Shown: positions 45,605 to 55,914 of the stretch, in pieces
Layout of the letters: each line of letters opens with the position of its first letter
Numbering within the stretch: position 1 is the stretch's first letter
Source of the DNA: an uncultured Clostridia bacterium
GTDB lineage: Bacteria; Bacillota; Clostridia; Lachnospirales; CAG-274
Direction of reading: 5' to 3'
DNA length: 64,000 nt
Assembly: GCA_947630475.1 (NCBI GenBank)
Contig: CANRHR010000001.1
Location: forward strand, 164,825 to 228,824
The notes under the pieces: model-generated
The model's database searches: none
The model's input: the letters and a program-made list of their open reading frames with translations, nothing else
What the model was told of the DNA's origin: nothing
Translations under genes and position numbers: made by a program

Positions 45605-45880
45605 CTATTCGTTGCTGTAATCGGATTCTGAGTTGTCCTTTACGCTCATTCTGTTTGCAACCGTTTCCGGCTGAAGCGATGACAATATAACATGACGGCT
45701 GTCAGTTATTATAACAGCTCTTGTTCGCCTGCCATAGGTTGCATCAACAAGCAGACCCTTATCTCTTGCATCCTGTATGAGTCTTTTTATCGGCGCCGAC
45801 TCAGGGCTTATTACTGCAATAATCCTATTTGACAAAACCATGTTCCCAAAGCCGATATTTATAAGCTTGCTGTAGTTCAT
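45605..45880 (-). CDS. remA: RemA-type (DUF370) DNA-binding regulator
   Basis: In B. subtilis RemA activates biofilm-matrix and osmoprotection genes as a ring-forming DNA-binding protein. This 91-residue protein has the family's [20 protein letters not shown] and [22 protein letters not shown] 45880 has GAGGTG five bases upstream; eight upstream codons are rejected. The C-terminal ~12 residues are polar and variable. Between yicC and gmk, its conserved place. Confidence 0.92.
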   Translation of the reverse strand: MNYSKLINIGFGNMVLSNRIIAVISPESAPIKRLIQDARDKGLLVDATYGRRTRAVIITDSRHVILSSLQPETVANRMSVKDNSESDYSNE

Positions 45881-45926
45881 CGACTCACCTCTTATTGAAT
45901 CCAACGGAAATATACCGTTATATTAT

Positions 45927-46808
45927 TTATTCTACATTTTGTATTTGTTCTCTGATTTTTTCAAGCTCACTTTTAGCCTCAACCACAAGAGCAGTTATCT
46001 GCGCATCATTAGATTTTGAACCTACTGTATTTATCTCCCTGTTTATCTCCTGAACAATAAAATCAAGCTTTTTGCCCACAGGAACGGATTCTTCAAAAAC
46101 ATCTTTCATCTGTCCTATGTGGCTGAAAAGTCTTGTCAGTTCTTCATCTATACACGCCTTATCCGCAAAAATGGCAACCTCTGTTAAAATTCGGGCTTCA
46201 TCAACCTTTATTTCCTCAAGCTCCATAAGTTTCGAGCTGAGCCTTTCCTTATATGCCTTGGCAACCTCAGGCGCTCTTTTTTCAATTTCTTTAACAATAT
46301 TAAAAACATTATCAAGCTTTTCTATCAAGCTTAATTTTAGGTTTTCACCCTCAGTTATTCTCATTTTAATAAAATTATCAAGAGCAATTTTTACTGCTTC
46401 ATACATAGCCTTAAACACAGAGCTTTCCTCAGAAGAAACATCTATTTCGCTTTCAACGCTTATAACCTGCGGAAATCGTGCCAAAAGAGAAAGTGAAATT
46501 TCATCTTTAGGGCAAAATTTTTCTTTAAGCTCCTTTAAAATCTCGGCATAGCTTTGGGCAAAAGCTTCATTATATCTAACCTTAATATCATCCTTTGAAA
46601 AAGTTTCAAAACTAATATATAATTCTGTTTTGCCCCTGAAGATCTCAGTCTGAAGAAGTTTTTTTATTTTATCCTCATAAGACAGCATAATTCTTGGCAA
46701 TTTTATATTTATATCATTATATCTGTGATTAACAGCTTTTATTTCTGCGGTAAAATGTCTTTCATCAAAGCTGTATTCTCCTCTTCCGTACCCTGTCATA
46801 CTTCTCAT
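45927..46808 (-). CDS. YicC family endoribonuclease
   Basis: Conserved stress-related RNase family. N-terminal RSMTGYGRGE, ELYISFE and the C-terminal KKLDFIVQEINREINTVGSKSNDAQI segment with conserved acidic residues are diagnostic. 293 residues, standard. First gene of the yicC-remA-gmk-rpoZ-priA-def-fmt run. GAGGT precedes the ATG. Confidence 0.93.
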   Translation of the reverse strand: MRSMTGYGRGEYSFDERHFTAEIKAVNHRYNDINIKLPRIMLSYEDKIKKLLQTEIFRGKTELYISFETFSKDDIKVRYNEAFAQSYAEILKELKEKFCPKDEISLSLLARFPQVISVESEIDVSSEESSVFKAMYEAVKIALDNFIKMRITEGENLKLSLIEKLDNVFNIVKEIEKRAPEVAKAYKERLSSKLMELEEIKVDEARILTEVAIFADKACIDEELTRLFSHIGQMKDVFEESVPVGKKLDFIVQEINREINTVGSKSNDAQITALVVEAKSELEKIREQIQNVE

Positions 46809-46950
46809 AGCAAATACCTCTAAATATGTAATCGATATTTCTATTATACTAAAAAAAACATTTTATTTAAAGACTTTTTTATTTAAATTTTGCTTTTATG
46901 TAGGTTGAGCAAAATCAGCTTTATTTTCAGCCTAAATTTTATAAGAAATA

Positions 46951-46990
46951 AAAACACAGCAAATATAAAATTTTATATCTGCTGTGTTTT
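46951..46990 (-). terminator. terminator after the XRE regulator gene
   Basis: AAAACACAGC / GCTGTGTTTT stem with an AT-palindromic interior, between the regulator stop and the yicC promoter region. Confidence 0.75.
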
Positions 46991-47042
46991 TATATACTTA
47001 TGTAAAACCTATAAATTAAAAATTATAATTTTAGCTTGCTGA

Positions 47043-47465
47043 TTAATCTTCATACTCATATTCATATTCGTAATAATCAGCGTCTGCATCTCCGTTAAAA
47101 TTGATTTTATTATATCTTTTAAGATTTTTTAAAATTGAAATAAAAAAATCAAGCTCGGCATGATTAAGATTTTTAATATAAGATTCTGCTGAAAGCCTTT
47201 TTTGCTCTTTTTGTGTCGGCGGCTTTTCTTCAACCTGATCATGCTCTTCTTCTACATAGCGAGTTATAAGCTCATCCAAAGTAAGGCTAAAGAAATCGGC
47301 TATTCTGCATAAATTTTTAATACTTGTTCCTCTTTGCCCTCTTTCAATAAGACCCAAAAAGCCCGGAGCTATTGCCAAAATATCAGAAAGCTCCTCAATT
47401 GTCAAATCTCTTTTCTTTCTCTCATATCGGATATTTGCACCGATAATTTTGTTGTAATCATCCAT
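47043..47465 (-). CDS. XRE-family helix-turn-helix regulator
   Basis: An N-terminal HTH domain (IGANIRYERKKRDLTIEELSD, GLIERGQRGTSIKN; residues 5-65) is followed by a linker with EEEHDQVEEKPP and a C-terminal region ending in a Tyr/Glu tail (DYYEYEYEYED). 140 residues. AGGAG precedes the ATG. Single gene with its own terminator; target genes cannot be inferred. Confidence 0.85.
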   Translation of the reverse strand: MDDYNKIIGANIRYERKKRDLTIEELSDILAIAPGFLGLIERGQRGTSIKNLCRIADFFSLTLDELITRYVEEEHDQVEEKPPTQKEQKRLSAESYIKNLNHAELDFFISILKNLKRYNKINFNGDADADYYEYEYEYED

Positions 47466-47739
47466 TTTACTATTCTCCTTACGAATTAAAATTTTGATAT
47501 TTATATTTGCTGTTTGAGATTAAAACAGCTTAGGCAGCAAAAACAAAAAGTCAAGTCTTAAAAAGATATATTTTACCCTTAATATATCAATAATCGACAA
47601 GCTTTAAAATTGTTTAAGCTCCTGTATTAAACTTGTCACTAATATTATAACAAAAAAAACTTAATTTGTATACTATTTTTATTTAACTTTTTATTATATT
47701 TATTACCAAACTTAATGGATTTAAAAACTGATTTTTTGT

Positions 47740-48252
47740 TTACATTTGCTCCAAATATTTGTCAAATTTTATTTTTTCAAGTCTTTCTGCCTTTTTTAGA
47801 ACACTGTTTTTAAGATCATCTTTATATTTTAAAACCTTTTCACCGATTTCATTTTCAAAGCCTCCTATGATACTTGCCGCAAGAAGCCCCGCATTTTTTC
47901 CTCCGTTTATGGCAACGGTTGCAACAGGTATTCCTGCCGGCATTTGTACGATAGAATAAAGGGAATCAAGCCCGCTTAACGCCTTTGTTTTTATAGGTAC
48001 GCCTATAACCGGAAGAGATGTTATTGCAGCCGTCATTCCGGGAAGATGAGCGGCTCCTCCCGCTCCGGCAATTATTACGTTTATACCTCTTTCTTTTGCA
48101 GTTTTGGCATATTCATACATCCTGTCCGGAGTTCTGTGAGCTGAAACAATTGTAAGCTCATATTCAATGTTAAATTCATCCAAAATTTTTGCAGCTTCAC
48201 TCATAACAGGAAGATCTGAATCGCTGCCCATAATAATTCCTACTTTAGCCAT
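47740..48252 (-). CDS. purE: N5-carboxyaminoimidazole ribonucleotide mutase
   Basis: Shifts the carboxyl group from N5-CAIR to CAIR in purine synthesis. Family motifs [23 protein letters not shown] and [12 protein letters not shown]. 170 residues, class I type. Its ATG directly follows the purK stop and AAAGGAGG lies inside purK. Confidence 0.97.
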   Translation of the reverse strand: MAKVGIIMGSDSDLPVMSEAAKILDEFNIEYELTIVSAHRTPDRMYEYAKTAKERGINVIIAGAGGAAHLPGMTAAITSLPVIGVPIKTKALSGLDSLYSIVQMPAGIPVATVAINGGKNAGLLAASIIGGFENEIGEKVLKYKDDLKNSVLKKAERLEKIKFDKYLEQM

Positions 48253-49419
48253 TTAAATTTCCTCCTTTAATATTTTTATTTTCTCAAAAGCCTTTCTCGC
48301 ATTTTCCAATGCCTTTGAAGCAGTATCCGCCGTAGCCGTAATATGCCCCATTTTTCTTTTAGGCACAGTGTTTTCCTTGCCGTAAATATGAACTCTGACT
48401 CCATTTATCTTAAGAGCTTCATACAAACCCGAAACAAACGCTTTTCCATTTTGCCCCTCTTCACCCAAAAGATTTATCATAACAGCAGCTCTTAAAAGAG
48501 AGGTATCGCCAAGAGGAAGCCCCGTTATAGCTCTTATATGGTTTTCAAACTGATTTACAACACAGCCTTCAATTGAATAATGGCCGGAATTATGGGGCCT
48601 CGGTGCTATTTCATTAACTAATACGCCGCCATCTTCGGTAACAAACATTTCCACGCAAAACATGCCTATTCCATCAAAAATTTCCATAACTTTATGTGCA
48701 AGCTTCATTGCAAGCTTAGTTGTTTTATCCGAAATATCCGCCGGAACTACCGTTTCATGCAAAATATTATCTATATGTCGGTTATCTCCAACAGGATATA
48801 CAACAGTATCCGAATTAAGACCACGGCAGGCAAGCACCGATATTTCCATAACAAACGGCACAAGTCTTTCAGCCATAAGGGCAGTCTTTCCTTCTCCAAG
48901 CATTTTAAAAGCCTCTTCTATATCTTCTTCGGCATTTATAAATGCATTGCCTTTTCCGTCGTATCCTCCTGTACAATTTTTTAATATAAACGGATAACCA
49001 AATAAAGCTGCGGCTTTTTTGATATCATCAATATTATTTGTTTCGGTAAAATCCGCAATCGGAATACCATTTTCGGCGAGTCGTTTTTTTTGTGTAAGCT
49101 TATTTTGTATAATTTTTAAGCTTGAGGCTGTAGGATATATTTTAAAGCCCATATTTTCAAGCTTTAAAAGTTCATCTGCATCTATGTGTTCAAATTCGTA
49201 TGTTATAACATCAGCCTTTTGGGCAAGGGTTCTTATAGCCTCTTTGTCATCAAAATCAGCAATGATATGCTCATCACTTATGCTGTGAGATGGACAATTT
49301 GGCGTAGGGTCGAGAGTTATTACATAAAAGCCCAGTCTTTTTGCCTCAAGAATCATCATTTTGCCAAGCTGACCGCCTCCTATAATTCCTATTTTTTTAG
49401 ACAAATAATTATTTTCCAA
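48253..49419 (-). CDS. purK: 5-(carboxyamino)imidazole ribonucleotide synthase
   Basis: ATP-grasp enzyme that carboxylates AIR to N5-CAIR, feeding PurE. Motifs: KIGIIGGGQLGKMM at the N-terminus, FILKNCTGGYDGKGN for ATP binding, and NEIAPRPHNSGHYSIEG for metal binding. 388 residues. TTG 49419 is the likely start, six bases after GAGGTG. No purine riboswitch was seen in the ~110 bases upstream. Confidence 0.96.
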   Translation of the reverse strand: MENNYLSKKIGIIGGGQLGKMMILEAKRLGFYVITLDPTPNCPSHSISDEHIIADFDDKEAIRTLAQKADVITYEFEHIDADELLKLENMGFKIYPTASSLKIIQNKLTQKKRLAENGIPIADFTETNNIDDIKKAAALFGYPFILKNCTGGYDGKGNAFINAEEDIEEAFKMLGEGKTALMAERLVPFVMEISVLACRGLNSDTVVYPVGDNRHIDNILHETVVPADISDKTTKLAMKLAHKVMEIFDGIGMFCVEMFVTEDGGVLVNEIAPRPHNSGHYSIEGCVVNQFENHIRAITGLPLGDTSLLRAAVMINLLGEEGQNGKAFVSGLYEALKINGVRVHIYGKENTVPKRKMGHITATADTASKALENARKAFEKIKILKEEI

Positions 49420-49480
49420 AACAAACACCTCATAAAACTTATAATCTATACTATTTGCGAATTAATTTAACATAAATAAT

Positions 49481-49518
49481 AAAGAGAGCGCTTTATCAAA
49501 AACAGCAAAGCGCTCTTT
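49481..49518 (-). terminator. terminator after pyruvate kinase
   Basis: AAAGAG..CGCTTT / AAAGCGCTCTTT stem with a 2-base bulge and a 12-base loop. Confidence 0.75.
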
Positions 49519-49533
49519 CGTTAAAAATTTATA

Positions 49534-51288
49534 TTATTTCGTTCCGTTATATATAACTCCAAGCTTAGCGTCAACGGTTATAATCATTCCTCGCGGTATA
49601 AGCTCTGTAACATCTCTTTCGGAAATTATAAGAGGAATATCGAGGGTTTTTGAAACCGTTTGAGCATGAGCAAACTCATCCGCCCTGCCGTTTCCGACAA
49701 CTATAGCCGATGCCTTTTTTATAATATCCAAGAAATTATCGTCGGTTTCTCTGCATATCAATATGTCGCCTTTATTAAATGGGTCTTTAAGATCATTTGG
49801 ATTTTTAACAATATTGGCTTTGCCCGAAACAATTTTTTCGGTAAAACTCTTTCCGCTTACCATTGCATCGCCTACAATTTGAACCTTAAGCGTATTTGTA
49901 GCTCCCGTTATGCCTACGGGAGTGCCGCCAACTATAACAATAATATCTCCGATTCTTGAAAATCCCATCTCCATAGACTTATTTGCAGCCGCTGTAAACA
50001 GGTCATTTACATTAGACAATATTTTTTCCAAAATACCGGGATAACAACCCCAAACAAGATTAAGCTGTCTTGCTGCCCTCGGTATAGGAGTTAAAGCAAG
50101 AATAGGACAGCTTGGTCTGTATTTTGAAACTTTTTTAACGGTATAGCCTGTATTTGAAACAGCCGTAATACAGACTGCATTTAAATCCATAGCCGTTGTA
50201 CAGGTAGCATGACTTATAGCGTTTGTAATGCTGTTTACAAAATTCATTGAAAGCTCGCTGAACTGCTTATCATAATCAATGGAGCTTTCTATTTTTGTTG
50301 CTATTTTAACCATAGTTTCAACCGCTTCTACAGGGAAGTTGCCCTTTGCTGTTTCGCCCGAAAGCATAATTGCATCTGTTCCGTCAAAAATAGCATTGGC
50401 AACATCATTTGCCTCAGCTCTTGTGGGGCGTGGGTTGTTTATCATAGATTCAAGCATCTGAGTTGCTGTAATAACAGTTCTGCCCCTAAGCCTGCATTTT
50501 TCAATAAGCTCTTTTTGTATTATCGGAACCTCTTCAAGAGGTATTTCAACACCCAAATCTCCTCTTGCAACCATAACGCCATCTGTAACGGCTATTATTG
50601 AATCTATATTATCAACGCCCTCACGGTTTTCAATCTTTGAAATAATCTGTATATCGGATCCTCCAAGGCTGTCAAGTATGCTTCTTATTTTCATGACATC
50701 CGAAGCGGAACGCACAAATGAAGCGGCAATATAGTCAAATCCCTTTTCTATGCCGAATTTGATATCCTCAATATCCTTTTCTGTCAATGCGGGCAAATTT
50801 ATGCTTACATCGGGAATATTTATGCCTTTTTTAGAGCCTAAAACACCGCTGTTCATAACCTCACATATAATATCTGCTCCGTTTATGGCTTTAACCTTTA
50901 ATTCTATAAGACCATCATCAACAAGTATTTTTGCTCCTTCGGTAAGCTCATTTGCCAAATTTTTGTATGTAACGGAAACAATGTTTTCATCGCCTTCAAC
51001 ATCATTCACAGTGAGTGTAAAAGATGCGCCCTTAACAAGCTCAGCTTTTCCGTTTTTAATTATTCCTGTTCTTATTTCAGGCCCCTTGGTATCAAGTATT
51101 AAAGGGATATGAAGCCCCATTTCCTCTCTTACTTTAATAACGTTATCAATCTTTACGCTGTGCTCTTCATAGCTGCCATGCGAAAAATTAATACGACAGG
51201 CGTCAAGTCCCGCTTTAAAAAGCTCTCTTATTTTTTCAACCGATTCACTTGCCGGGCCTATTGTTGCAACAATTTTTGTTTTACGCAT
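49534..51288 (-). CDS. pyk: pyruvate kinase with C-terminal PEP-utilising-like domain
   Basis: Last step of glycolysis, PEP plus ADP to pyruvate plus ATP. N-terminal barrel with KIVATIGPASES, DTKGPEIRTG and VMVARGDLGVEIP (Mg/K site), then MLSGETAKGNFPVEAV, the allosteric C-domain, and from about residue 490 an extra domain (GRADEFAHAQTVSKTLDIP) as in Geobacillus-type enzymes of ~585 residues. A possible TTGACT-N18-TAAAAT promoter lies about 30-60 bases upstream. Confidence 0.97.
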   Translation of the reverse strand: MRKTKIVATIGPASESVEKIRELFKAGLDACRINFSHGSYEEHSVKIDNVIKVREEMGLHIPLILDTKGPEIRTGIIKNGKAELVKGASFTLTVNDVEGDENIVSVTYKNLANELTEGAKILVDDGLIELKVKAINGADIICEVMNSGVLGSKKGINIPDVSINLPALTEKDIEDIKFGIEKGFDYIAASFVRSASDVMKIRSILDSLGGSDIQIISKIENREGVDNIDSIIAVTDGVMVARGDLGVEIPLEEVPIIQKELIEKCRLRGRTVITATQMLESMINNPRPTRAEANDVANAIFDGTDAIMLSGETAKGNFPVEAVETMVKIATKIESSIDYDKQFSELSMNFVNSITNAISHATCTTAMDLNAVCITAVSNTGYTVKKVSKYRPSCPILALTPIPRAARQLNLVWGCYPGILEKILSNVNDLFTAAANKSMEMGFSRIGDIIVIVGGTPVGITGATNTLKVQIVGDAMVSGKSFTEKIVSGKANIVKNPNDLKDPFNKGDILICRETDDNFLDIIKKASAIVVGNGRADEFAHAQTVSKTLDIPLIISERDVTELIPRGMIITVDAKLGVIYNGTK

Positions 51289-51421
51289 ATTCTATACTCC
51301 TTTACATATTTTACATTAATTTTACTATTAAATCTGCTGTCAAGTCAAGTTTTTTAAGACAATAGATATATAAACTGTCTAAAAAATTCACCAGAATTTT
51401 TGCAAAAATAAACATAAAAAT

Positions 51422-51468
51422 AAAAAGGAAGAGCCTGACAATTATTTTAGTCAAGCTGTTCCTTTTTT
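51422..51468 (-). terminator. terminator after the SLH/M13 peptidase gene
   Basis: AAAAAGGAA..AGC..TGAC / GTCA.GCT.TTCCTTTTT stem with small mismatches, T-rich on the minus strand. Confidence 0.7.
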
Positions 51469-51489
51469 ATAGAACCGCAAATATATAAT

Positions 51490-53820
51490 TTACCAAATTT
51501 CAACTCTGTCTTTAGGATCTACCCACATACCATCGCCTTCTTTTATGCCATAGGTATCATAGAAAATCTGATTGTTCTGCAAAACTCTGTTTACTCTGAT
51601 TTTGTTAAAAGAATGAACGTCTACATTTTTTAAATATTCCATATATTCTCGTGATGAAGCCATAGCCCAACACCTTGCCATACTTTCAAAAAGCTCTTTA
51701 TAATTAGGATTCTCAAGCTTAGATGCAATTTCAGTTATGCACATCGCAGAGCCGTTGTCGGCTATATTTTCAAATAAAGTTTGTTCGCCGCTTTCTGTTA
51801 TTCCGGGGGCTGTTTCCTGACCATCATAATATGCAGCCATATCGTCGCAAAGCTTATTAAACGCCGCTTTATCTTCTTCTGTCCACCAATCGGCAACATT
51901 TCCGTTTTCGTCATAATTTGCGCCGACGTTGTCAAAAGCATGGGTTATTTCGTGTCCGATAACATAACCTATTCCGCCCAAATTTGTTTCATAAGAAGCA
52001 TTGGGGTCATATAAAGGCTCCTGTAAAAATGCGGCAGGAAAAATTATGCTGTTTGAGCTTTGATTATAATACGCATCTGCAACAAATACAGCTTCACTCC
52101 ATTCATCCTTATTCACCGGACCGTTTAACAAATTAATTGTATAATTATGTAACGCTCTGCTTACTTCAATAACATTTTCATAAAGGCTGCTTCCGTCATC
52201 AAAAGATACTATTGAAACATCATCGAGATAATTAGGATAACTATCGGGATATCCTATATCTATTTTAATATTATCGAGCTTTAAAACAGCCATTTTCTTT
52301 GCGGCTTCACTCATCCAATCAATGTTTTCAATACGCTCTCTGTAATAATTTATTATATCCTTAGTCATTGATTCCAAATCGGCTTTTTTTTCGGCGCTGA
52401 AATATTTTTCGGCATAAAGCTCTGATATGTACTGTTCTAACATTTCTTCAACCATATACATAGCATCATCTTCAATACCTACGCTCTCTGAGCCGTAAAA
52501 TGCCTCTTCAAACTCCTTTGATGCATCAGCCAAATCTGTACTTAAACAATTCTCAAAACTTGAAACAATGTAATATTTCATTATAGCCTTAAATGTTTCA
52601 AGGTTACTCTCATCATTTAAAAGCTCTGAAACCTTTTTAAATATTCCCATATCTTCAACAATAACTTCATCAGGCTTTTCCATTTTGTTTATTTCGAATA
52701 TATTTGAAGCCCGTGGATATGCTGCCGTTATTTCTTCAAGGCTAAGTATATTATATGTCTTATTACCATCATCTTCGGGATCAAGAGAAACTTCAGACAG
52801 CTTTGTTTCATATTCGATAACTCTTTGTGCGCTCTCACTTGGCGTTTTATCTCCGACAATTGTAAAAATTTCGGTTAAATATTTTTTATATATATCGATT
52901 ATATCATTATCTTTATAGTTATCTTTTGAAAGAGAATGAGAGTTTTCAGCAAAATATATTGAATATTTCGAGCTGTCGTAAGCATCTATCCCTACTGCAA
53001 AGCTATAAAACGGCGAAGTATAGATTTCAGCATCCATATCTTCATTAAGCTGTATTAAATCATTTATGCTCTGTGCCGAATCGACTGCGTCAAGATATTT
53101 TTGTATAGGCTTTATTCCAAGCTCATTTCTTGCCTCAGTATTTATAACATTTTTATATAAATCTTTAATCTTTTGTTCTTTTGTTCCGTTTTCAGGCTCT
53201 GAGGCAACAATATCTTTTATAATGGAGTTTACCTGTTGATCTGCTTTAAAAGCAACCGAATAAACCCCGCCAATGCAGCTGTAACCTTGAGGTATTTTTA
53301 ATTCTTCAAGCTCCTTTTTATTAACCGTTTCATAAAAATCATCTTTTAAATTAGTGCCAAACAGTGCATATACACGCTTAATAAACAGATTCATTTGATC
53401 CGCCGTAACATAAGCATCCGGTGAAAATGTATTTTCCGCCGTACCTGCAACAATGCCGGCATCAAACACATCAGCCAATTCTGTTTCCGCCCATTGCGGA
53501 ATATCGTTAAATGTTTCTCCCGGGAATTTATTTCTTTCGTTCTGACCCTTTGGCGTTGGCAAATCACCAAAAGCACGCTCAAGCATAACAAGAGCCTCGG
53601 CACGTGTAACAAAACTGTCTTCATTAAGCTGACCGTTTTCATCACCTTTAATTATATCAGTTATTTTAACATCCGGATTATAATCATCCGCTGCATTAAG
53701 AAGCATTTCAGCCACTTCACGCCGTGTTGCATAGTTGTCATTTTGCTCTGCAAAAACCGGTGTAACGCCCACAAAAAGCAAAAAAATTGACATTAAAATA
53801 CTTATAATTCTTTTTTTCAT
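51490..53820 (-). CDS. secreted S-layer-homology M13 zinc metallopeptidase
   Basis: Exported neprilysin-like peptidase held at the cell surface. Signal peptide (residues 1-24, ending VFAEQ), two SLH-type modules (about 28-85 and 90-150, with NEDSFVTRAEALVML and FSPDAYVTADQMNLF), an M13 N-terminal domain (about 155-560), and a C-terminal catalytic domain with HEITH at about 623-627 and the third ligand in ENIAD near 684. NSIIFPAAFLQ precedes the active site as expected. 776 residues. GGAGG upstream of ATG. Substrate unknown. Confidence 0.92.
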   Translation of the reverse strand: MKKRIISILMSIFLLFVGVTPVFAEQNDNYATRREVAEMLLNAADDYNPDVKITDIIKGDENGQLNEDSFVTRAEALVMLERAFGDLPTPKGQNERNKFPGETFNDIPQWAETELADVFDAGIVAGTAENTFSPDAYVTADQMNLFIKRVYALFGTNLKDDFYETVNKKELEELKIPQGYSCIGGVYSVAFKADQQVNSIIKDIVASEPENGTKEQKIKDLYKNVINTEARNELGIKPIQKYLDAVDSAQSINDLIQLNEDMDAEIYTSPFYSFAVGIDAYDSSKYSIYFAENSHSLSKDNYKDNDIIDIYKKYLTEIFTIVGDKTPSESAQRVIEYETKLSEVSLDPEDDGNKTYNILSLEEITAAYPRASNIFEINKMEKPDEVIVEDMGIFKKVSELLNDESNLETFKAIMKYYIVSSFENCLSTDLADASKEFEEAFYGSESVGIEDDAMYMVEEMLEQYISELYAEKYFSAEKKADLESMTKDIINYYRERIENIDWMSEAAKKMAVLKLDNIKIDIGYPDSYPNYLDDVSIVSFDDGSSLYENVIEVSRALHNYTINLLNGPVNKDEWSEAVFVADAYYNQSSNSIIFPAAFLQEPLYDPNASYETNLGGIGYVIGHEITHAFDNVGANYDENGNVADWWTEEDKAAFNKLCDDMAAYYDGQETAPGITESGEQTLFENIADNGSAMCITEIASKLENPNYKELFESMARCWAMASSREYMEYLKNVDVHSFNKIRVNRVLQNNQIFYDTYGIKEGDGMWVDPKDRVEIW

Positions 53821-54337
53821 TGCTCTGTCCTCCTTATTTTTAATTTTGCTTATGGCTCAAAGCCATTCCATACAAGGTTATATTAATGCTTTCGCCTATA
53901 CTATAATCTTGATATTTTTTAATATTAATATAGCCAGTATAACATAATATATAAAATTTTGTCTATCCCCAATTTATTGTAAAAAACATGGCATTATCGC
54001 TTTAACAGCCTTTAAATATTAAAATTATCTGTATTTTTGCTTGTTTTTTCACAATACGCTTGATAATATAAAACAAAGCAAATATAATAATATAATAAAA
54101 AGTAAGTGAAAAGACAATTATAAAAATCAATAATTTTAAATATATTCAATAATATTCGTACTCTGCTTAAGTTGTATATTTATAAAACATATCTGTCTGA
54201 TAATGTTTTTATAGTTATTTCTCCTTACGGCAGTTTATCCGCTATGTTTTTCAAGGCTGAAATTTTGGCACAGAAAAACCTTAAACCTTATAATAATTTG
54301 GTTTACATACAGAATGAAAGAAAGGAGAATACAAGCC
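53821..54337. other. 517-bp divergent intergenic region
   Basis: Lies between the divergent SLH/M13 and flavodoxin-fold genes and so should hold both promoters; neither is convincing by eye. It is AT-rich and carries the family B fragment at 54148-54176. A 62-codon open frame at 54172 has no ribosome site and is not called. Confidence 0.5.
54148..54176 (+). repeat. repeat family B, 5' fragment
   Basis: AATATTCGTACTCTGCT matches the 5' end of the family B copies at 10670 and 33247; similarity fades after that, though a TATTTATAA segment follows in the right place. Confidence 0.4.
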
Positions 54338-54931
54338 ATGAAATCAGTTCTGTTTATTAATGGATGTGTAAGACCCGAATCCAGAACAATGTATTTAGCA
54401 AAACATATTTTGGAGCATATCGAAGGAAAAATTGAAGAAGTAAATTTAGAAAAGCTCATGCTTAGTCCTATGAATTTAGAAATGCTTAGGCAAAGAGAAG
54501 CTCTTTTGGAAAAACAAAATTATGAAGCTCCCGATTTTCAGTATGCCAAGCAGTTTGCAGCAGCGGATATTATTGTAGTTGCAGCTCCTTACTGGGATCT
54601 GTCTTTCCCGGCAGCCTTAAAAACATATCTTGAAAGAATTTTAATTGTCGGAATAACCTTTAAATACTCTCCGGAGGGTATCCCTTTAAGCCTGTGCAAC
54701 GCCAAAAAGTTGTTATATGTAACTACATCGGGGGGATTTATTCGTAATTATAATCTTGGTTTTGAATATGTAAAAGCGCTTGCTGAAGCCTTTTTCTTTA
54801 TTCCTGATATTCAGTGCTTTTGTGCAGAGGGTCTGGATATCATAGGCGCTGATACAAAGGCTATTCTGTTAAAGACTACTGCAGAAATCGATGAATATAT
54901 AAAAACAGCAAAAATTAATAAATTTGCCTGA
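54338..54931 (+). CDS. flavodoxin-fold NAD(P)H oxidoreductase
   Basis: Probable FMN-dependent quinone or azo reductase of the Flavodoxin_2 family. N-terminal VLFINGCVRPESRTMYLAK is the phosphate-binding region, VVAAPYWDLSFPAALKTYLER the flavin site, and VTTSGG follows. 197 residues. ATG 54338 with AAAGGAG ten bases upstream; eight upstream codons are rejected. A VanX-like lipoprotein gene follows 49 bases later, probably in one transcript. Confidence 0.82.
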   Translation: MKSVLFINGCVRPESRTMYLAKHILEHIEGKIEEVNLEKLMLSPMNLEMLRQREALLEKQNYEAPDFQYAKQFAAADIIVVAAPYWDLSFPAALKTYLERILIVGITFKYSPEGIPLSLCNAKKLLYVTTSGGFIRNYNLGFEYVKALAEAFFFIPDIQCFCAEGLDIIGADTKAILLKTTAEIDEYIKTAKINKFA

Positions 54932-54980
54932 TTTATTTTAAATAAATAATTAAAAATAATAAAATAGGAGGAATATATCA

Positions 54981-55823
54981 ATGAAAAAAAAGAAAATTTG
55001 TTTTACTCTCGCATTAACTTTATCTGTTATTCTCCTGTCAGCCTGCGGTCAGGGTACATCAAATACAGATGAAATTACCGCAGAAACAAACTCAACTGAG
55101 ATTACAACAGAAATGAACACAACCGAAAATACGGCGTCTGAAAATGAAGAAGACAATGTAAATGAAGCTTCAGCTCAAGATTTTGTATCTTTGGCAGAGG
55201 AAGTACCCGATGTAATACTGGAAATTCGATATTATTCTACATATAATTTCGTAGGTGATCGTATCGACGGCTACAATGAACCCTGTGCATTGCTTACAAA
55301 AGAAGCGGCGGAAGCGCTTAAAGGGGCGGCTAGTGATGCTAAGGATAAAGGATATATGCTTAAGATTTATGATGCTTACCGCCCTCAAGAAGCCGTTAAT
55401 AACTTTATTGAATGGGCAGAAGATACCAATGATACTCGCATGAAAGAATATTTTTATCCTGAGCTGGATAAATCCGTATTATTTGATCAGGGTTACATTG
55501 CTGAAAAATCCGGGCACAGCCGTGGCAGTACCTTGGATTTAACTCTGTTTGATATGGATACAGGCAAAGATGTAGACATGGGCGGAACTTTCGATTATTT
55601 CGGTGAGCTTTCCCACCCTGATTATACCGGCGATTTGACAGAAGAACAGATTGCCAACAGAAATATACTTAGAGACATTATGCTGAATAACGGCTTCAAA
55701 CCCCTTAGCACGGAATGGTGGCATTTCACACTGGAAGATGAGCCTTATCCGGACACATACTTTACATTTCCGGTTGAAAGAGAATCAGTTACAGCACAGG
55801 GTGAATCTTTGCCAAATAATTAA
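54981..55823 (+). CDS. VanX-like D-alanyl-D-alanine dipeptidase lipoprotein (M15 family)
   Basis: Lipoprotein signal with LLSAC (Cys 22), a Thr/Glu-rich linker to about residue 65, then an M15D peptidase domain. Active-site residues match VanX in kind and spacing: Arg 134, His 179, Asp 186, Glu 245, His 248 (SGHSRGSTLDL and TEWWHF). It should cut D-Ala-D-Ala outside the membrane. VanX itself is cytoplasmic, so this exported form more likely serves wall turnover than vancomycin resistance; no vanH or vanA is in the window. AGGAGG upstream of ATG. Confidence 0.88.
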   Translation: MKKKKICFTLALTLSVILLSACGQGTSNTDEITAETNSTEITTEMNTTENTASENEEDNVNEASAQDFVSLAEEVPDVILEIRYYSTYNFVGDRIDGYNEPCALLTKEAAEALKGAASDAKDKGYMLKIYDAYRPQEAVNNFIEWAEDTNDTRMKEYFYPELDKSVLFDQGYIAEKSGHSRGSTLDLTLFDMDTGKDVDMGGTFDYFGELSHPDYTGDLTEEQIANRNILRDIMLNNGFKPLSTEWWHFTLEDEPYPDTYFTFPVERESVTAQGESLPNN

Positions 55824-55914
55824 ACAATAATTTTTAATTTTTTATAATATTTCATTTTTCAAATAATATTTCCAAATCAAAAAATGATATCCTTTTGTTT
55901 AAGTATATCAACTT

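Noticed and set aside
49420..49533. Purine riboswitch ahead of purK or the purine permease
   Set aside because: Gaps are too short or lack the conserved purine aptamer elements.
54172..54360. 62-codon plus-strand frame overlapping the flavodoxin-fold gene start
   Set aside because: TTG start, no ribosome site, overlaps the real gene and family B fragment.
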